Source of the DNA: Candidatus Woesearchaeota archaeon | GTDB taxonomy: Archaea > Nanobdellota > Nanobdellia > Woesearchaeales > UBA11576 | DNA: 64,000 nucleotides | Direction: 5' to 3' | Assembly (NCBI GenBank): GCA_018675335.1 | Contig: JABGYH010000005.1 | Location: forward strand, 62,001-126,000 | Shown: piece after piece, positions 40,208 to 49,763 of the stretch | Layout: every line of letters starts with the position of its first letter | How positions within the stretch are numbered: the stretch's first letter is position 1 | Made by a program: the position numbers and the translations under genes | Notes under the pieces: generated by a model | Told to the model about the DNA's origin: nothing | What the model saw: only the letters and a program-made list of their open reading frames with translations | Databases searched by the model: none

Positions 40208-40629
40208 TTACTCATACTTTCGTACAATTTCATAACCCATTTCAACTAATGCGCCTAAAATTGGTTCTGCAACTTCTCGTCCAAAGAAAACTCCACCAAC
40301 TCCAAAACCAGTTCCTTTCAAACTAGCAGGGTTTACATCTCCTGGAATTTGATTAAATACTCTACAAGTTAACTTTCCAGTTTCTAAATCAATAATATAT
40401 GGTCTCGCATATCCTTTTCCTTCTTCTGCCAACGCACTATGACTACCTAATCTTCGAACTAATAAATCACCTGCCTCATCATGAGTATTTTGCGGCAAAT
40501 CATTTCGAACAAAAACTGCAGTAAATGCATTTTCAGCAGCTAAAATTTACTCATTATATCATCGCCAACTTCAGCCTCAACAGGCAAAGGTTTTCCGAAA
40601 TATACTTCAACACGTTTTCCTAAATCCAT
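40208..40629 (-). pseudogene. Unknown protein gene with frameshift near its start
   Basis: The first 29 codons run from an ATG at 40629 with an upstream SD (GAGG), then meet a stop. The frame then switches at about 40542-40548 to LAAENAFTAVFVRND, followed by the long part (GDLLVRRLGSHSALAEEG ... VNPASLKGTGFGVGG) to 40208. One missing base in the A4/T3 run at the junction would restore a protein of about 140 residues. I do not recognise the family; the Gly-rich GTGFGVGGVFFG segment and conserved-looking block suggest a real gene. Either decay or a sequencing indel. Confidence 0.65.
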
Positions 40630-40856
40630 AATGTATTCATCCTCGTTAATTTGTCATTAAATAATAATTACCAAATATATTTTTAATAATTTAAGCATTT
40701 GCACGAAAAATTCATTCAAAATAAGAAAATAAACAAATCTTCCAAAAAAAATTAAAATAAATCCTTTAATGTCATCACAAATAAGAAGTAACAGATTAAC
40801 TTATTTATTAATGATTTATATACATTATAGAACTAAATATAATACTAAACTAAAAT

Positions 40857-42539
40857 TTAAGAACTAAAATATTTCTCAGTTTCACCTAAAGCATCAGAAA
40901 AACGCAATTTTTTTCTATGTACTGCACCTAAAATCATTTCTGCCAAATCAATATTTGAATCTTTTACACAAAGTCGACCATCAACAACACTTACAGTCTG
41001 TTCAAATCGAGGGTGTGCTCGCATCATTTGATATAAATAAAAATGTTTTCTTCTACGAAGAGTATCTGATGTAAGAGATTCAGGTCCAACATACATATTA
41101 AACATTACTTCTAAATCATAATAAGTATGCTCATTATTTTTTCGAGCAACTTCTAACTTATCAGATAATTGGCCAGAATAATTAACCTTAGATTCCAATT
41201 TATCTTCAACTAGATTATTTCCAAAGCTCAACCAAGCAATAACATCCACTGCAACATAAAAATCAAGTTCAGATTTTTGAAAATGAACTAACTTCCCAGA
41301 TTTAATTTGTTGATACGTATCGCAAGAAATTTGCTCAGCATATCTTCTTGATAATGCAGGACTTACTCCTTGATTATACAAAGCAACTACTAAATCTCGA
41401 TTAGGACCTTGATTTGACAATTCAACAATTTCCAAAAACCGTCTAACTTTTTTAGGAACTCGTGTGCCTTCCAACAAACTCAAATAATCAGCAGTCCTAC
41501 TCGAACTAAAACCTAATTTTTGAGATAATACTTTTATTGCATCTGCCTGCGCAATTTCACCTGATTGATACATTCTAATTAAATTTAAAAACTGATTATG
41601 ATTTACTCTTCGATCTGATTTTCGACGTTTAGCAATAAGATTCAAACCTGTTTTTTTTTCAGGATCTAAACACCACCCAGAACGTAAAATCTTTTGCAAA
41701 TCTGAATAATCTCCAATATCCACATATTCTGAATGAACCTGAGGAATTAATCCTAAATCAAATAACAAAACTCCAAAATCATTTCGCAACGAAGGATTAC
41801 CTTTAAAATTTATTCCAATTCTTCCTTTAGGATTTTTTCTACTTCCTTCAAATGCAAATCCCCCTCGTTTCAAAAAAAAGTATTGAAAATATGTGCTTTT
41901 TTTTTCAAGAGAATCTAACAAATGCCAAGGAATTACTTGATTATTAATTGTGTGTTCATTAAAATAATCTAAAAAAGGACTTGAACTAAATTCAATTTTG
42001 ACTCCTCCCCTCAAATCACTGAATTCAGGAACTGTAGAAAAAACATCAAAAAATGGAATTACAAAATAACGCGCAACACCCTTACTACCAAATTCAAATC
42101 TAAACTTTTTTTCTTTAACAGATCTGCGAACTGCAGAAGAAATAGCCATTAATTTTACAATTGATTCGCAATCCTTCAACGGATCGAATTGTGTTCTAGA
42201 ATAAAGTCTTGGTTTAGCTAACAAAAAAGGTTTTCTACCGCAATTCACCCAATTATGAACAATAAATCTATTAGACCCAACAAGACTTGCTAATTGTCCA
42301 CAACTTAACTGATCATCATTTTCTAACAACGTAAAAACTTGATTATACATATCAACTTCAGAATATGTTTCAGCCATAATATCATCAATAGTTCCCAATT
42401 CGAATAAATTTAAAGATGAAAGTAAATCTAGTTTGTATTCAATTATTTCTCGAATTTCTTGTTTCGTTAATTTTTCAAGTCCCACCAAGCTAAAAATAAT
42501 GGAGCAGCATTTAAAAAAACTTATCTTCAATACAATCAT
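40857..42539 (-). CDS. HTH protein with LAGLIDADG-like segment, function unknown
   Basis: 560 residues, soluble. Residues about 75-95 look like a helix-turn-helix (CGQLASLVGSNRFIVHNWVN). Residues 215-290 (YFQYFFLKRGGFAFEG ... RIGINFKGNPSLRNDFGVLLFDLGLIPQV) resemble a degenerate LAGLIDADG endonuclease half: hydrophobic helix, GGF in place of DADG, beta strand, then helix LGL-P. The C-terminal half is helical. The active-site acid appears lost, so it may be a DNA-binding maturase-like protein and not a nuclease. It is free-standing and diverges from 42572. The ATG at 42539 sits only about 6 bp from the TATA-like element used by the plus strand, so the true start may be later (GTG at 42485). Confidence 0.5.
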   Translation of the reverse strand: MIVLKISFFKCCSIIFSLVGLEKLTKQEIREIIEYKLDLLSSLNLFELGTIDDIMAETYSEVDMYNQVFTLLENDDQLSCGQLASLVGSNRFIVHNWVNCGRKPFLLAKPRLYSRTQFDPLKDCESIVKLMAISSAVRRSVKEKKFRFEFGSKGVARYFVIPFFDVFSTVPEFSDLRGGVKIEFSSSPFLDYFNEHTINNQVIPWHLLDSLEKKSTYFQYFFLKRGGFAFEGSRKNPKGRIGINFKGNPSLRNDFGVLLFDLGLIPQVHSEYVDIGDYSDLQKILRSGWCLDPEKKTGLNLIAKRRKSDRRVNHNQFLNLIRMYQSGEIAQADAIKVLSQKLGFSSSRTADYLSLLEGTRVPKKVRRFLEIVELSNQGPNRDLVVALYNQGVSPALSRRYAEQISCDTYQQIKSGKLVHFQKSELDFYVAVDVIAWLSFGNNLVEDKLESKVNYSGQLSDKLEVARKNNEHTYYDLEVMFNMYVGPESLTSDTLRRRKHFYLYQMMRAHPRFEQTVSVVDGRLCVKDSNIDLAEMILGAVHRKKLRFSDALGETEKYFSS

Positions 42540-42540
42540 A

Positions 42541-42549
42541 ATTTATAAA
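42541..42549 (+). promoter_or_regulatory. TATA box of the phosphoesterase gene
   Basis: ATTTATAAA centred 27 nt before the ATG at 42572, leaderless spacing. It is nearly palindromic, so it could also read toward the minus-strand gene. Confidence 0.6.
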
Positions 42550-42571
42550 CAACAAAACTCAACCAAAAAAT

Positions 42572-43348
42572 ATGCTAATAACAAAAGATTTTGAAATTAT
42601 TGATCTCGCACTTTGGATGCCCAATCAAGGATTTTTAATAATCGCAGATTTACATATGGGTTTTGAAGAAGCGCTAACAAAACAGGGGATATTAATTCCA
42701 AAATTTCATTTTAAAGATTTGATTTTAAGACTTAAAAAAATTATCCAAACAATAAAAAAAAGAAAATCCAAAAACAACATAAACAAAATTATAATTAATG
42801 GAGATCTTAAGCACAACTTTGGAATTATTGGAGAAGATGAATGGCGAGATGTTTTAAAGTTAATCGATTTCTTAAAAAAAGAATGTGAAGAATTAATTTT
42901 AATTAAAGGAAATCACGATACAACCTTACAACATATTTCAAGAAAAAGACACTTAACAACTAAACCTTATTTTTTATTCAACAACACATTAATTATTCAT
43001 GGAGATAAACCAATTAAATTATTAATCAAACAATTAGTTAAAGAAAACAATACTAAAATTACTACAACAATTATTGGTCACGAACATACTGCAATCTCAC
43101 TATCAACTCCTACTCGAACAGAAAAATTCAAATGTTTCCTATACGGAAAATATCAACTGACCTTGCTAAAAAAAATCGATCTAATCACTCTCCCAAGTTT
43201 TAATTTAGTAACAGAAGGAACTGATGTAATCAAAGAAAAACTTCTTAGTCCAATTCTAAAAACTGTCAATCTCAAAAACTTTAACGTATATATTATAGGA
43301 GATCAAGTTTATAACTTTGGAAAAATTAAGAATTTAATAAAAAAATAA
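42572..43348 (+). CDS. Calcineurin-like metallophosphoesterase, archaeal ICC-like type
   Basis: 258 residues with the full metal-binding set: ADLHMG (28-33), NGDLKH, KGNHDTTL, IIHGD and GHEH. This pattern fits the archaeal phosphoesterase family related to SbcD/Mre11 and ICC (COG1407). The substrate is unknown. A TATA box 27 nt before the ATG predicts a leaderless mRNA. It converges on the apt gene end, 4 bp apart. Confidence 0.85.
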   Translation: MLITKDFEIIDLALWMPNQGFLIIADLHMGFEEALTKQGILIPKFHFKDLILRLKKIIQTIKKRKSKNNINKIIINGDLKHNFGIIGEDEWRDVLKLIDFLKKECEELILIKGNHDTTLQHISRKRHLTTKPYFLFNNTLIIHGDKPIKLLIKQLVKENNTKITTTIIGHEHTAISLSTPTRTEKFKCFLYGKYQLTLLKKIDLITLPSFNLVTEGTDVIKEKLLSPILKTVNLKNFNVYIIGDQVYNFGKIKNLIKK

Positions 43349-43352
43349 AAAT

Positions 43353-43877
43353 TTACTCACCTTCAAATTCGCAAAGTGAAAAAACCATATAACCAGAATC
43401 AATAAGTTTTTTTCTCCCACCCACTTCAGGCAAGTCAACAATAAATGCAAGTTCGACAACAGTTGCACCTAATTTTTCGACAAGTTTTGCAGCAGCAAGT
43501 GATGTTCCTCCCGTTGCCAACAAATCATCAACAATCAAAATATTTTGACCTGAACTTAATGCATCTTCATGAATTTCTATTGTATCGGTCCCATACTCAA
43601 GCGAGTATTCTTGAGAAATTGTTTTTGACGGCAGTTTACCTTTTTTTCTAATTGGAATAAAACCTAAGCCCATTTGATGCGCTAATGCACCACCTAAAAT
43701 AAATCCTCTTGCTTCAATTCCACAAATCAAATCAATTTTAACTCCAATGTAACGTTGAACAAGATCATCAATTAATTGTCTCATCCCATTAGGATCTTTT
43801 AATAAAGTTGTAATATCTCTAAACATTATTCCCTGTTTAGGATAATTATGTATTGTTCTTATTTTAGATTTAATCAT
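43353..43877 (-). CDS. apt: Adenine phosphoribosyltransferase
   Basis: Joins adenine to PRPP to give AMP. The PRPP-binding loop [13 protein letters not shown] is complete, the flexible loop has [10 protein letters not shown], and the N-terminus [18 protein letters not shown] is typical of APRT. The start at 43877 is taken from an SD (GGTGAG) 5 nt upstream; a GTG three codons before is also in frame. The start lies inside the end of mtnP (8-bp overlap), so the two genes are co-translated. Together they recover adenine released from methylthioadenosine. Confidence 0.95.
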   Translation of the reverse strand: MIKSKIRTIHNYPKQGIMFRDITTLLKDPNGMRQLIDDLVQRYIGVKIDLICGIEARGFILGGALAHQMGLGFIPIRKKGKLPSKTISQEYSLEYGTDTIEIHEDALSSGQNILIVDDLLATGGTSLAAAKLVEKLGATVVELAFIVDLPEVGGRKKLIDSGYMVFSLCEFEGE

Positions 43878-44655
43878 GTAACTCACCTTTTTGGTCTAAT
43901 TTATTAGTTTTACTTATAGTTTTTAAAAGAAGATCTGTAACCCTTGATGCATTATCTTTAAAAATTTTTAATACTGATTCCCAAGTTACTGCTTCTTCAT
44001 CTTCTTTCCAACAATCATAATCAGTTGACATTGCGACAGCAGAATAAGGAAGTTTAAGTTCGTTTGCAAGAATACATTCAGGCGCAATAGACATATTTAT
44101 TACATCAGCACCCCACAATCTAAACATGTGACTTTCGGCTTTTGTTGAAAATCTAGGTCCTTCTATGGTAACAACAGTTCCAGTTTTATGACACCTAAAA
44201 TCTAATTCAGAACAAGATTCAATTAACAAAGTTCGTAACGAATTATCAAACGGAGTTGCCATAGGAGGATGTGCCATTTCTTTTTCAAAAGAATCATAAA
44301 AAGTAATTTTTCTATGTTTCGTGAAATCAATAAACTGATCCAGTACAACGAAATCTCCTCTGCCAATTTTTTCACGCAAACTTCCAACAGCAGTCGTAGC
44401 TAAAATATGAGTGCATCCAAGTTCTTTTAACGCCCAAATATTTGCACGATAATTAACTTGCGTTGGAGAATACTGATGATTAATTCCATGTCTTGCTAAA
44501 ATTAATACAGTTACTCCATTAATTTCTCCTTTTTTAATTATAGCTGTTGGTTTTCCATAAGGAGTATCAATATCAATTTCTTCAATAGAATTCAAAATAT
44601 TAGGATTATCAAGTCCAGAACCACCTATTAAACCAATTTTTATCAAAAAAAACAC
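43870..44655 (-). CDS. mtnP: S-methyl-5'-thioadenosine phosphorylase
   Basis: 261 residues. Marks of the PNP/MTAP family: [12 protein letters not shown] at the N-terminus, phosphate-site [29 protein letters not shown], and INMSIAPE with the purine-site region MSTDYDCW. Cleaves MTA with phosphate to adenine and methylthioribose-1-phosphate. The start is GTG (44655). The 8-bp overlap with apt shows an MTA-to-AMP salvage operon. MTA comes from polyamine or related synthesis. Confidence 0.93.
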   Translation of the reverse strand: MFFLIKIGLIGGSGLDNPNILNSIEEIDIDTPYGKPTAIIKKGEINGVTVLILARHGINHQYSPTQVNYRANIWALKELGCTHILATTAVGSLREKIGRGDFVVLDQFIDFTKHRKITFYDSFEKEMAHPPMATPFDNSLRTLLIESCSELDFRCHKTGTVVTIEGPRFSTKAESHMFRLWGADVINMSIAPECILANELKLPYSAVAMSTDYDCWKEDEEAVTWESVLKIFKDNASRVTDLLLKTISKTNKLDQKGELHD

Positions 44656-44707
44656 CCTAAAACTTTAATTACAAATTTAAATTAAAAATTAATAAAAAAA
44701 TAAATAT

Positions 44708-45265
44708 TTACAATTTACTTTTTTTAACTTTATCAGAAATAATTACGCTATTTCCACTAGGATCTTCAATAACGAGTGTTGCGCTATCTTGTCCCCATTT
44801 AATTCGACCTAATTTTTTAATAACATTTTTTGCTTTTTTCTTAATGGTATTATCATCTTCTGATTCTTTCAAAAGTTCTACTTGTTTTTGAATCCTATTA
44901 ATTATTCCTTCAACATTAGTAATAAATCCTTGTGCTGCAGGTCCAGGTTCAATTGAGCCAATTCTTTGTAATTTTATTACTGCTTCAGAACTTCTTACAA
45001 CTCTAATTTTCATATCTTCTTCAGAGTCAATTACCAAAGTATATTTTGCAGGCTCTCGTTTTTCTTTACATTCCAAATCTGCTTTATGAAATTTACAATT
45101 ACTACAAGTCATTGAAAACACATAAACATTCCCAAAGAAAGGAATTTCTAATTCTTCTTCACGCAAAACTAGGTTTTTTGTATTACATATAGGACAAAGT
45201 TCACCACCTACAACTTCGGGAGGTTCAACCGGTTTTAAGTCTAATTTTTTTTCATCTTCACTCAT
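44708..45265 (-). CDS. ZPR1-type zinc-finger domain protein
   Basis: 185 residues. One ZPR1 unit: CPIC ... EELEIPFFGNVYVFSMTCSNC, then KFHKADL and a beta domain (TLVIDSEEDMKIRVVRSSEAV-x2-IQRIGSIEPGPAAQGFIT). Archaeal proteins have a single copy; eukaryotic ZPR1 has two and binds eEF1A. A role in translation-factor binding or folding is likely by homology but not proven in archaea. The C-terminus is basic and helical. It lies between mtnP and sepF on the same strand. Confidence 0.9.
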   Translation of the reverse strand: MSEDEKKLDLKPVEPPEVVGGELCPICNTKNLVLREEELEIPFFGNVYVFSMTCSNCKFHKADLECKEKREPAKYTLVIDSEEDMKIRVVRSSEAVIKLQRIGSIEPGPAAQGFITNVEGIINRIQKQVELLKESEDDNTIKKKAKNVIKKLGRIKWGQDSATLVIEDPSGNSVIISDKVKKSKL

Positions 45266-45336
45266 ATCAATTGTAGAATTAGTTTTGGTTTAAATATTTT
45301 ACTAAAAAAAAATTTAAAGAAAAAAATTTAAAAAAA

Positions 45337-45747
45337 TTAATAATCGTCATCCATTTCCATGTTTTTAACAGGAGGAGTTTTTTCTCGATAAATGCTAGCA
45401 AAACTTGGAGTAACCGCGATCCAATCATCACTAAATCCAGCAATATCTCCTTCCACTGCTTCGCATGTTTTCTTAAGTTTATTTACTGCTCGCTTTAATT
45501 CTACCAAATCTTTATCTTTTAATGGTCTAATATTTACGAGTGCTATAGTATATCCTTCTCTTAATGCATCGAGTACTCCTTTAACATCACTAAATTCTTC
45601 AATTACGAATGGTCTAATTATAATTTTAGAATGTTTTTCAGTACCTGAATCAGGCGTGATTTCAACATAATCATCTCCATGTGTTGTTGGTTCAAAGTCA
45701 TCAGAACTTGCTGAGAGCTTCCCTTTTAATTTGTCTAAAAAACCCAT
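45337..45747 (-). CDS. sepF: SepF-like cell-division protein
   Basis: 136 residues. N-terminal amphipathic helix MGFLDKLKGKL, which in SepF binds the membrane, then a disordered linker and the SepF/DUF552 core IIIRPFVIEEFSDVKGVLDALREGYTIALVNI ... GDIAGFSDDWIAVTPSFASIY. In archaea SepF links FtsZ to the membrane. A strong SD (GGGAGGG) precedes the ATG. No ftsZ is in this window. Confidence 0.9.
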   Translation of the reverse strand: MGFLDKLKGKLSASSDDFEPTTHGDDYVEITPDSGTEKHSKIIIRPFVIEEFSDVKGVLDALREGYTIALVNIRPLKDKDLVELKRAVNKLKKTCEAVEGDIAGFSDDWIAVTPSFASIYREKTPPVKNMEMDDDY

Positions 45748-46098
45748 CTTTTTTACCCTCCCTACTCTTTTTACAGTATAATTAGTAAGATTAAACTAAC
45801 AGAAATACATTTTATCTTTATATTTAAAAGTTTCGTTTTTCTCTTTTTTTGTATCACTCGATGTTACTAACACTAAAAGCGCCAAACAAGCGAAATTAGA
45901 AAAGAACAAGGCTTAAAAAAACTAAAATGAGCCCATAATGGGAAAACAACCCGAATTTGATTTATAAATAAACTATGATTCGAAACCTTTTTATAGGACG
46001 GCAAGTTTTATTTAAAAAATAGAAGAGATTTTAGTATTTATAATTATAATAAATACTATTAATTTAACTATAAAATACACTAATATAGAGGAATTAAA
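45748..46098. other. 351-bp intergenic region between sepF and eL21
   Basis: Divergent promoters are expected. On the eL21 side TATTTATAATTA (46035-46046) lies about 55 nt before the ATG and an SD (GAGG, 46088-46091) precedes it, so eL21 has a short leader. On the sepF side there is a TATA-like TTTAAATATAAAG near 45818-45830. A small GCCCATAATGGG hairpin (45931-45942) is seen. I find no tRNA and no coding potential. Confidence 0.4.
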
Positions 46099-46392
46099 AT
46101 GGTACAAAGAATTGGTGGAGCAAGAAGAAAAACAAGAAATAAATTCAAAAAACCGGTTAGAAGTAGAGGTAAAATTAGCATTTCCAAATTTTTCCAAGAA
46201 CTTGTTGCGGGAGATACAGTCCAATTACTTGCAGAGCCAGCTTATCAAAAAGGAATGTATTTTAGAAGATTCCATGGTAAAGCAGGTGTTGTTAAAAGCA
46301 AACGTGGCAAGTGTTATGAAATTGCAATCAAAGATTTCAACAAAGCAAAGATGTTAATCGTTCATCCAGTACATTTGAAAAAAATAGCTTAA
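46099..46392 (+). CDS. rpl21e: Ribosomal protein eL21
   Basis: 97 residues: GGARRKTRNKFKKP start, then the SH3-like core (GDTVQLLAEPAYQKGMYFRRFHGKAGVV) characteristic of L21e. Component of the archaeal/eukaryotic large subunit. Begins with a GAGG SD. The next gene, rpoF, follows after 13 bp, and DUF655 comes third, the conserved archaeal eL21-rpoF-DUF655 order. Confidence 0.97.
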   Translation: MVQRIGGARRKTRNKFKKPVRSRGKISISKFFQELVAGDTVQLLAEPAYQKGMYFRRFHGKAGVVKSKRGKCYEIAIKDFNKAKMLIVHPVHLKKIA

Positions 46393-46405
46393 GGTTAATA
46401 AAAAA

Positions 46406-46993
46406 ATGAATCCAAAAATTTTAGACGAAAATCCTATTTCCATGAGCGAAGTAAAAGAAACTCTGAAAATGATTAAAGAAAGAGATTCTGAACTTAACTT
46501 TAGAGCGCAACATACTGAAGAATTCCTTAACATGTTTGTTGAATATACAGAAAAGCAAACTGCTGAATTATTCAAAAAAATTAAAGAGCTTGAAGTTCCT
46601 AGATTAAAACCAGAACACATAGTTAAACTGGTTGATGTCTTATCTAAAACTGATGAAGAAGTTAAAACTGTGTTACAAGGCTATCCTGTAAGTATTGCTA
46701 AAGAGAATTTGAAAAAAATTGCAGATACAATTGCAACTTTTGTAAAAGAAAATCCTCCTAGGAAAAAACCAGTGCCTAAACCAGAAGAAACAAAAACTGT
46801 TGAAGACGAAAAAGATTCAGAAGTTGCAGAAACAAAAGAAGAACCTGAAACTACAGAAGAAAAAACTGAAGACAAAGAAGAAACTACAAAAGAAGACGCA
46901 GAAACAAAACCAGTTGAAGAAGATAAAGTAGTAGAAGAAGCAGAAACAAAAGAAGAACCTGAAGCTAAAAAAGAAGAAAAAGCTAAAGAATAA
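46406..46993 (+). CDS. rpoF: RNA polymerase subunit Rpo4/RpoF with long acidic tail
   Basis: Residues 1-115 are the Rpb4/RpoF fold (EVKETLKMIKERDSELNFRAQ ... LVDVLSKTDEEVKTVLQGYPVSI), which pairs with Rpo7 in the polymerase stalk. Residues 118-195 are an unusual low-complexity tail of Glu, Lys and Thr (TEEKTEDKEE type), where most archaeal RpoF proteins end near 110-120. Whether the tail is exposed in the polymerase is unknown. Gene order confirms the identity. No SD stands out. Confidence 0.92.
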   Translation: MNPKILDENPISMSEVKETLKMIKERDSELNFRAQHTEEFLNMFVEYTEKQTAELFKKIKELEVPRLKPEHIVKLVDVLSKTDEEVKTVLQGYPVSIAKENLKKIADTIATFVKENPPRKKPVPKPEETKTVEDEKDSEVAETKEEPETTEEKTEDKEETTKEDAETKPVEEDKVVEEAETKEEPEAKKEEKAKE

Positions 46994-47024
46994 ATCATTT
47001 TTATCTTAATGGAAAAATAATAAA

Positions 47025-47585
47025 ATGGAAATTAGACGAGAACGTGAAGAAGAAATAGTAATTTTGGACTTTTTACCTAATGGGTATGCGTTTGATTCAA
47101 GACCATCTCATCGTAAAACTCCAATCGGCCAGGGTATTGGCAAAAAACATTTTACTTTACTAGAACTAGTTCCAAAAAAAGACGTTTTTTTACAACCAAA
47201 TCAAGAAGTATACATTGGAGAAGGTAAACGTGAAGAAATTCACCACATTACTGGAAAAATTCCTTATAGTAAATTAACTTCTACTGCAAGATCTACTGTA
47301 GAATACATTGTTCAAGATTTAATAAAAGATAAAGAAGCGGATTTTGTTGAGTTTTTTAATACAGCAAGACCATTAACTACTAGAATGCACCAACTTGAAC
47401 TTTTACCTGGACTTGGTAAAAAACATATGTGGGCAATTTTAGAAGAAAGAAAAGGAGATCCATTCAAAAGTTTTGAAGATCTTAAAAGTCGAGTTAAATT
47501 AATTCCTGATCCTGAAAAAGTTGTTCTTAAAAGAGTTCTATTAGAACTTGAAGATAAAGAAAAACATAAATTATTTGTAGATTAA
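47025..47585 (+). CDS. DUF655 family nucleic-acid-binding protein
   Basis: 186 residues. An N-terminal beta domain (EEIVILDFLPNGYAFD ... PIGQGIGKKHFTLLELVPK) and a C-terminal helix-hairpin-helix stretch LLPGLGKKHMWAILEERK-x3-FKSFEDL. DUF655 proteins follow rpoF in many archaea and are thought to bind nucleic acid; the exact role is unknown. 31 bp after rpoF, same strand. Confidence 0.92.
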   Translation: MEIRREREEEIVILDFLPNGYAFDSRPSHRKTPIGQGIGKKHFTLLELVPKKDVFLQPNQEVYIGEGKREEIHHITGKIPYSKLTSTARSTVEYIVQDLIKDKEADFVEFFNTARPLTTRMHQLELLPGLGKKHMWAILEERKGDPFKSFEDLKSRVKLIPDPEKVVLKRVLLELEDKEKHKLFVD

Positions 47586-47621
47586 TTTTTATAGTTTTTA
47601 TTATTAAAAAGAGGGTGAATT

Positions 47622-48272
47622 ATGAAAGTAATTATTTCTGGTGCAGGTCAAATAGGTAAAACTATTGCAAGCGTTCTTACTGCTGAAAAATATGATGTAG
47701 TGATTGTTGAAATTGTTGAAGATACAGCAAAAGAAATTGCTAATAATTCTACAGCATTAGTTATTCATGGTGATGCTAGTGATATGAGCATTCTAAAACA
47801 AGCGGGCATTGAAACTTGTGACGCAATTATTGCAGCAACGGGTGATGATAAAACAAATGTTATGATTTGTGAGATTGCAAAAGAATCAGAAGTAGCAAAA
47901 ATTATTGCACGAGTTAATACTGCCGGCAATGAAGAATTATTTAATAAAATGGAAGTTTCTGCAGTCTCTTCAGTTTCAAGCGTAGTTTCTGCAATTAAAC
48001 GTAACTTAACAGACCTACGTGAAGAAAAAACTATTCTAACTCTTGGTAAAGGAGATGTTCAAGTAATAACTATTACAGTTGGAAATAATAGCAAAGCAAT
48101 TGATATGACTCCTGCAGTTATTAAATCAGCAATTATTGGTGCAATTTATCGTAATAGTGATTTAATCATTCCAAAACCTGACACTCAAATTAAAGAAGGG
48201 GATTTATTGATTATCACACTTAAATCTAAAGACTTACCAAAAATTAAAAAATTATTATTGGGAGACTCCTAA
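47622..48272 (+). CDS. trkA: TrkA potassium uptake regulatory subunit
   Basis: 216 residues: an RCK-N Rossmann domain with GAGQIG (6-11) and IVEI at the end of strand 2, GDASD and TGDDKTN typical of TrkA, then an RCK-C domain (about 140-214). Binds NAD(H)/ATP and gates the TrkH channel encoded just after it. A very good SD (GAGGGTGA) precedes the ATG. Confidence 0.95.
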   Translation: MKVIISGAGQIGKTIASVLTAEKYDVVIVEIVEDTAKEIANNSTALVIHGDASDMSILKQAGIETCDAIIAATGDDKTNVMICEIAKESEVAKIIARVNTAGNEELFNKMEVSAVSSVSSVVSAIKRNLTDLREEKTILTLGKGDVQVITITVGNNSKAIDMTPAVIKSAIIGAIYRNSDLIIPKPDTQIKEGDLLIITLKSKDLPKIKKLLLGDS

Positions 48273-48307
48273 ACTAAATTTAAATTAAAAACAAAAAAAA
48301 TTAAAAA

Positions 48308-49732
48308 ATGAGGTTAATTTTAAAATATCTTGGATTTTTTCTTTTATTGACATCTCTTCTTAGAATTATTCCGTTAATTAGTGCAATATTTTTTAAAGAA
48401 AATTTATTGTGGCATTTTATTTCAATTCTTGCATTCGCATTACCAGGAGTTTTATTATTACAAATTAAACTTCAAAAAGATAAAAATAATACGTTCGGAA
48501 TTACTGAAGCATTTGCATTAACTGCGCTTTCTTTTATTTTAATTTCAATTCTTAGTGCAACCACCTTTTTACCGCACACAAATTATAATTTTAATGACGC
48601 TTTATTTGAATCAGTCTCAGGATTTACTACAACTGGTTTAAGTATTTTTGATAATGTTGAATTATTACCCAAAAGTGTTTTGCTTTGGAGAGCTCAAACT
48701 CAATGGATTGGAGGTCTTGGAATTGTTATTTTATTTTTGTTTATGTTTGATTTTTTAAGAAGTGATAAATCAAATTCATCGAGCACTAATATGAAAATTA
48801 GTTCTATTTCAAATTTATTTCACGCAAATGCTTCAATTCACAAATCAGATGTTAGTCAACGTGAATCAATTACAAAAACAATTCAAATTTATTTAATGTT
48901 TACATTTGGAGGATTTTTACTTTTATGGGCTACAGGCCTTAGCATTTTTGAAGCATTATCAATAGCATTCACTGCAATTTCTACAGGAGGATTTTCGGTT
49001 ACTAATTCATTTTATCAAAATCCATTTCAACTAGGAATAATTAGTTTACTAATGATTCTTGGTGCAACATCATATGTATTTCATCAAAAAATTTTCAAAA
49101 AGAAATTTAAAGAAGCTTTTGAAAAAACGCAATTTAGATTTTTCTTTTTAATTTTATTTTGTTTTTGTGCAATTGCATTTATGTTTTTAAGAGATGTAAA
49201 AATTGTTATTTTTCAAATCATTTCTTCACTTACGACAACTGGATTTTCAATAACTCCTCACGTTGAATGGATTTTATATCCTCAAATGCTTATTTTTCTA
49301 GTTATGATTTGTATGGTTATTGGAGGTGCCACAGGTTCCACTGCAGGAGGAATTAAAACTTATCGTATTTGGTTGTTACTCAAATCTATTCCTTGGAAAA
49401 TTAAAAAATTAACCTCTCCTCCTAATGCGATAATCCCATTAAAAATTAAAGGTGAAGCAATCGATGAAGAAAGTGCTTTATGGACTTATGTTTTTTTCTT
49501 TGCATATATTTTATTTTTAAGTTTTGGAATTTTAATGTTTATGGTTATGGGTTTTGATTTTTTTAATTCTAGTTTTCAAGTTTTTTCAGCTCTTGGAACT
49601 GTAGGATTACAATCTATGTCACTTGCCACAATTCCTTGGGTTGGAAAATATATTTTAATGATTCTTATGCTTCTTGGAAGACTAGAAATATTCCCATTAT
49701 TAATTTTAGTGTATAAAATATTTAAAAAATAA
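48308..49732 (+). CDS. trkH: TrkH/KtrB-type potassium channel subunit
   Basis: 474 residues with about ten hydrophobic helices. Four selectivity-loop repeats are visible: SGFTTTGLS, STGGFSVT, TTGFSIT and GTVGLQS. The M4-like segment GGATGSTAGGIKTYR is intact. Membrane K+ (and sometimes Na+) transporter working with TrkA 36 bp upstream. Ends with a Lys-rich tail; convergent with the next gene. Confidence 0.95.
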   Translation: MRLILKYLGFFLLLTSLLRIIPLISAIFFKENLLWHFISILAFALPGVLLLQIKLQKDKNNTFGITEAFALTALSFILISILSATTFLPHTNYNFNDALFESVSGFTTTGLSIFDNVELLPKSVLLWRAQTQWIGGLGIVILFLFMFDFLRSDKSNSSSTNMKISSISNLFHANASIHKSDVSQRESITKTIQIYLMFTFGGFLLLWATGLSIFEALSIAFTAISTGGFSVTNSFYQNPFQLGIISLLMILGATSYVFHQKIFKKKFKEAFEKTQFRFFFLILFCFCAIAFMFLRDVKIVIFQIISSLTTTGFSITPHVEWILYPQMLIFLVMICMVIGGATGSTAGGIKTYRIWLLLKSIPWKIKKLTSPPNAIIPLKIKGEAIDEESALWTYVFFFAYILFLSFGILMFMVMGFDFFNSSFQVFSALGTVGLQSMSLATIPWVGKYILMILMLLGRLEIFPLLILVYKIFKK

Positions 49733-49763
49733 AAAAATAATTTTAATAAAGTTATATTATTTC

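Noticed and set aside
45880-45990. Possible tRNA or C/D box RNA between sepF and eL21
   Set aside because: No cloverleaf arms and no paired C and D boxes at proper spacing; only one short hairpin.
46681-46998. Ser/Val-rich open frame on the minus strand opposite rpoF tail
   Set aside because: Mirror of the acidic tail; rpoF gene order and conserved core decide the plus strand.
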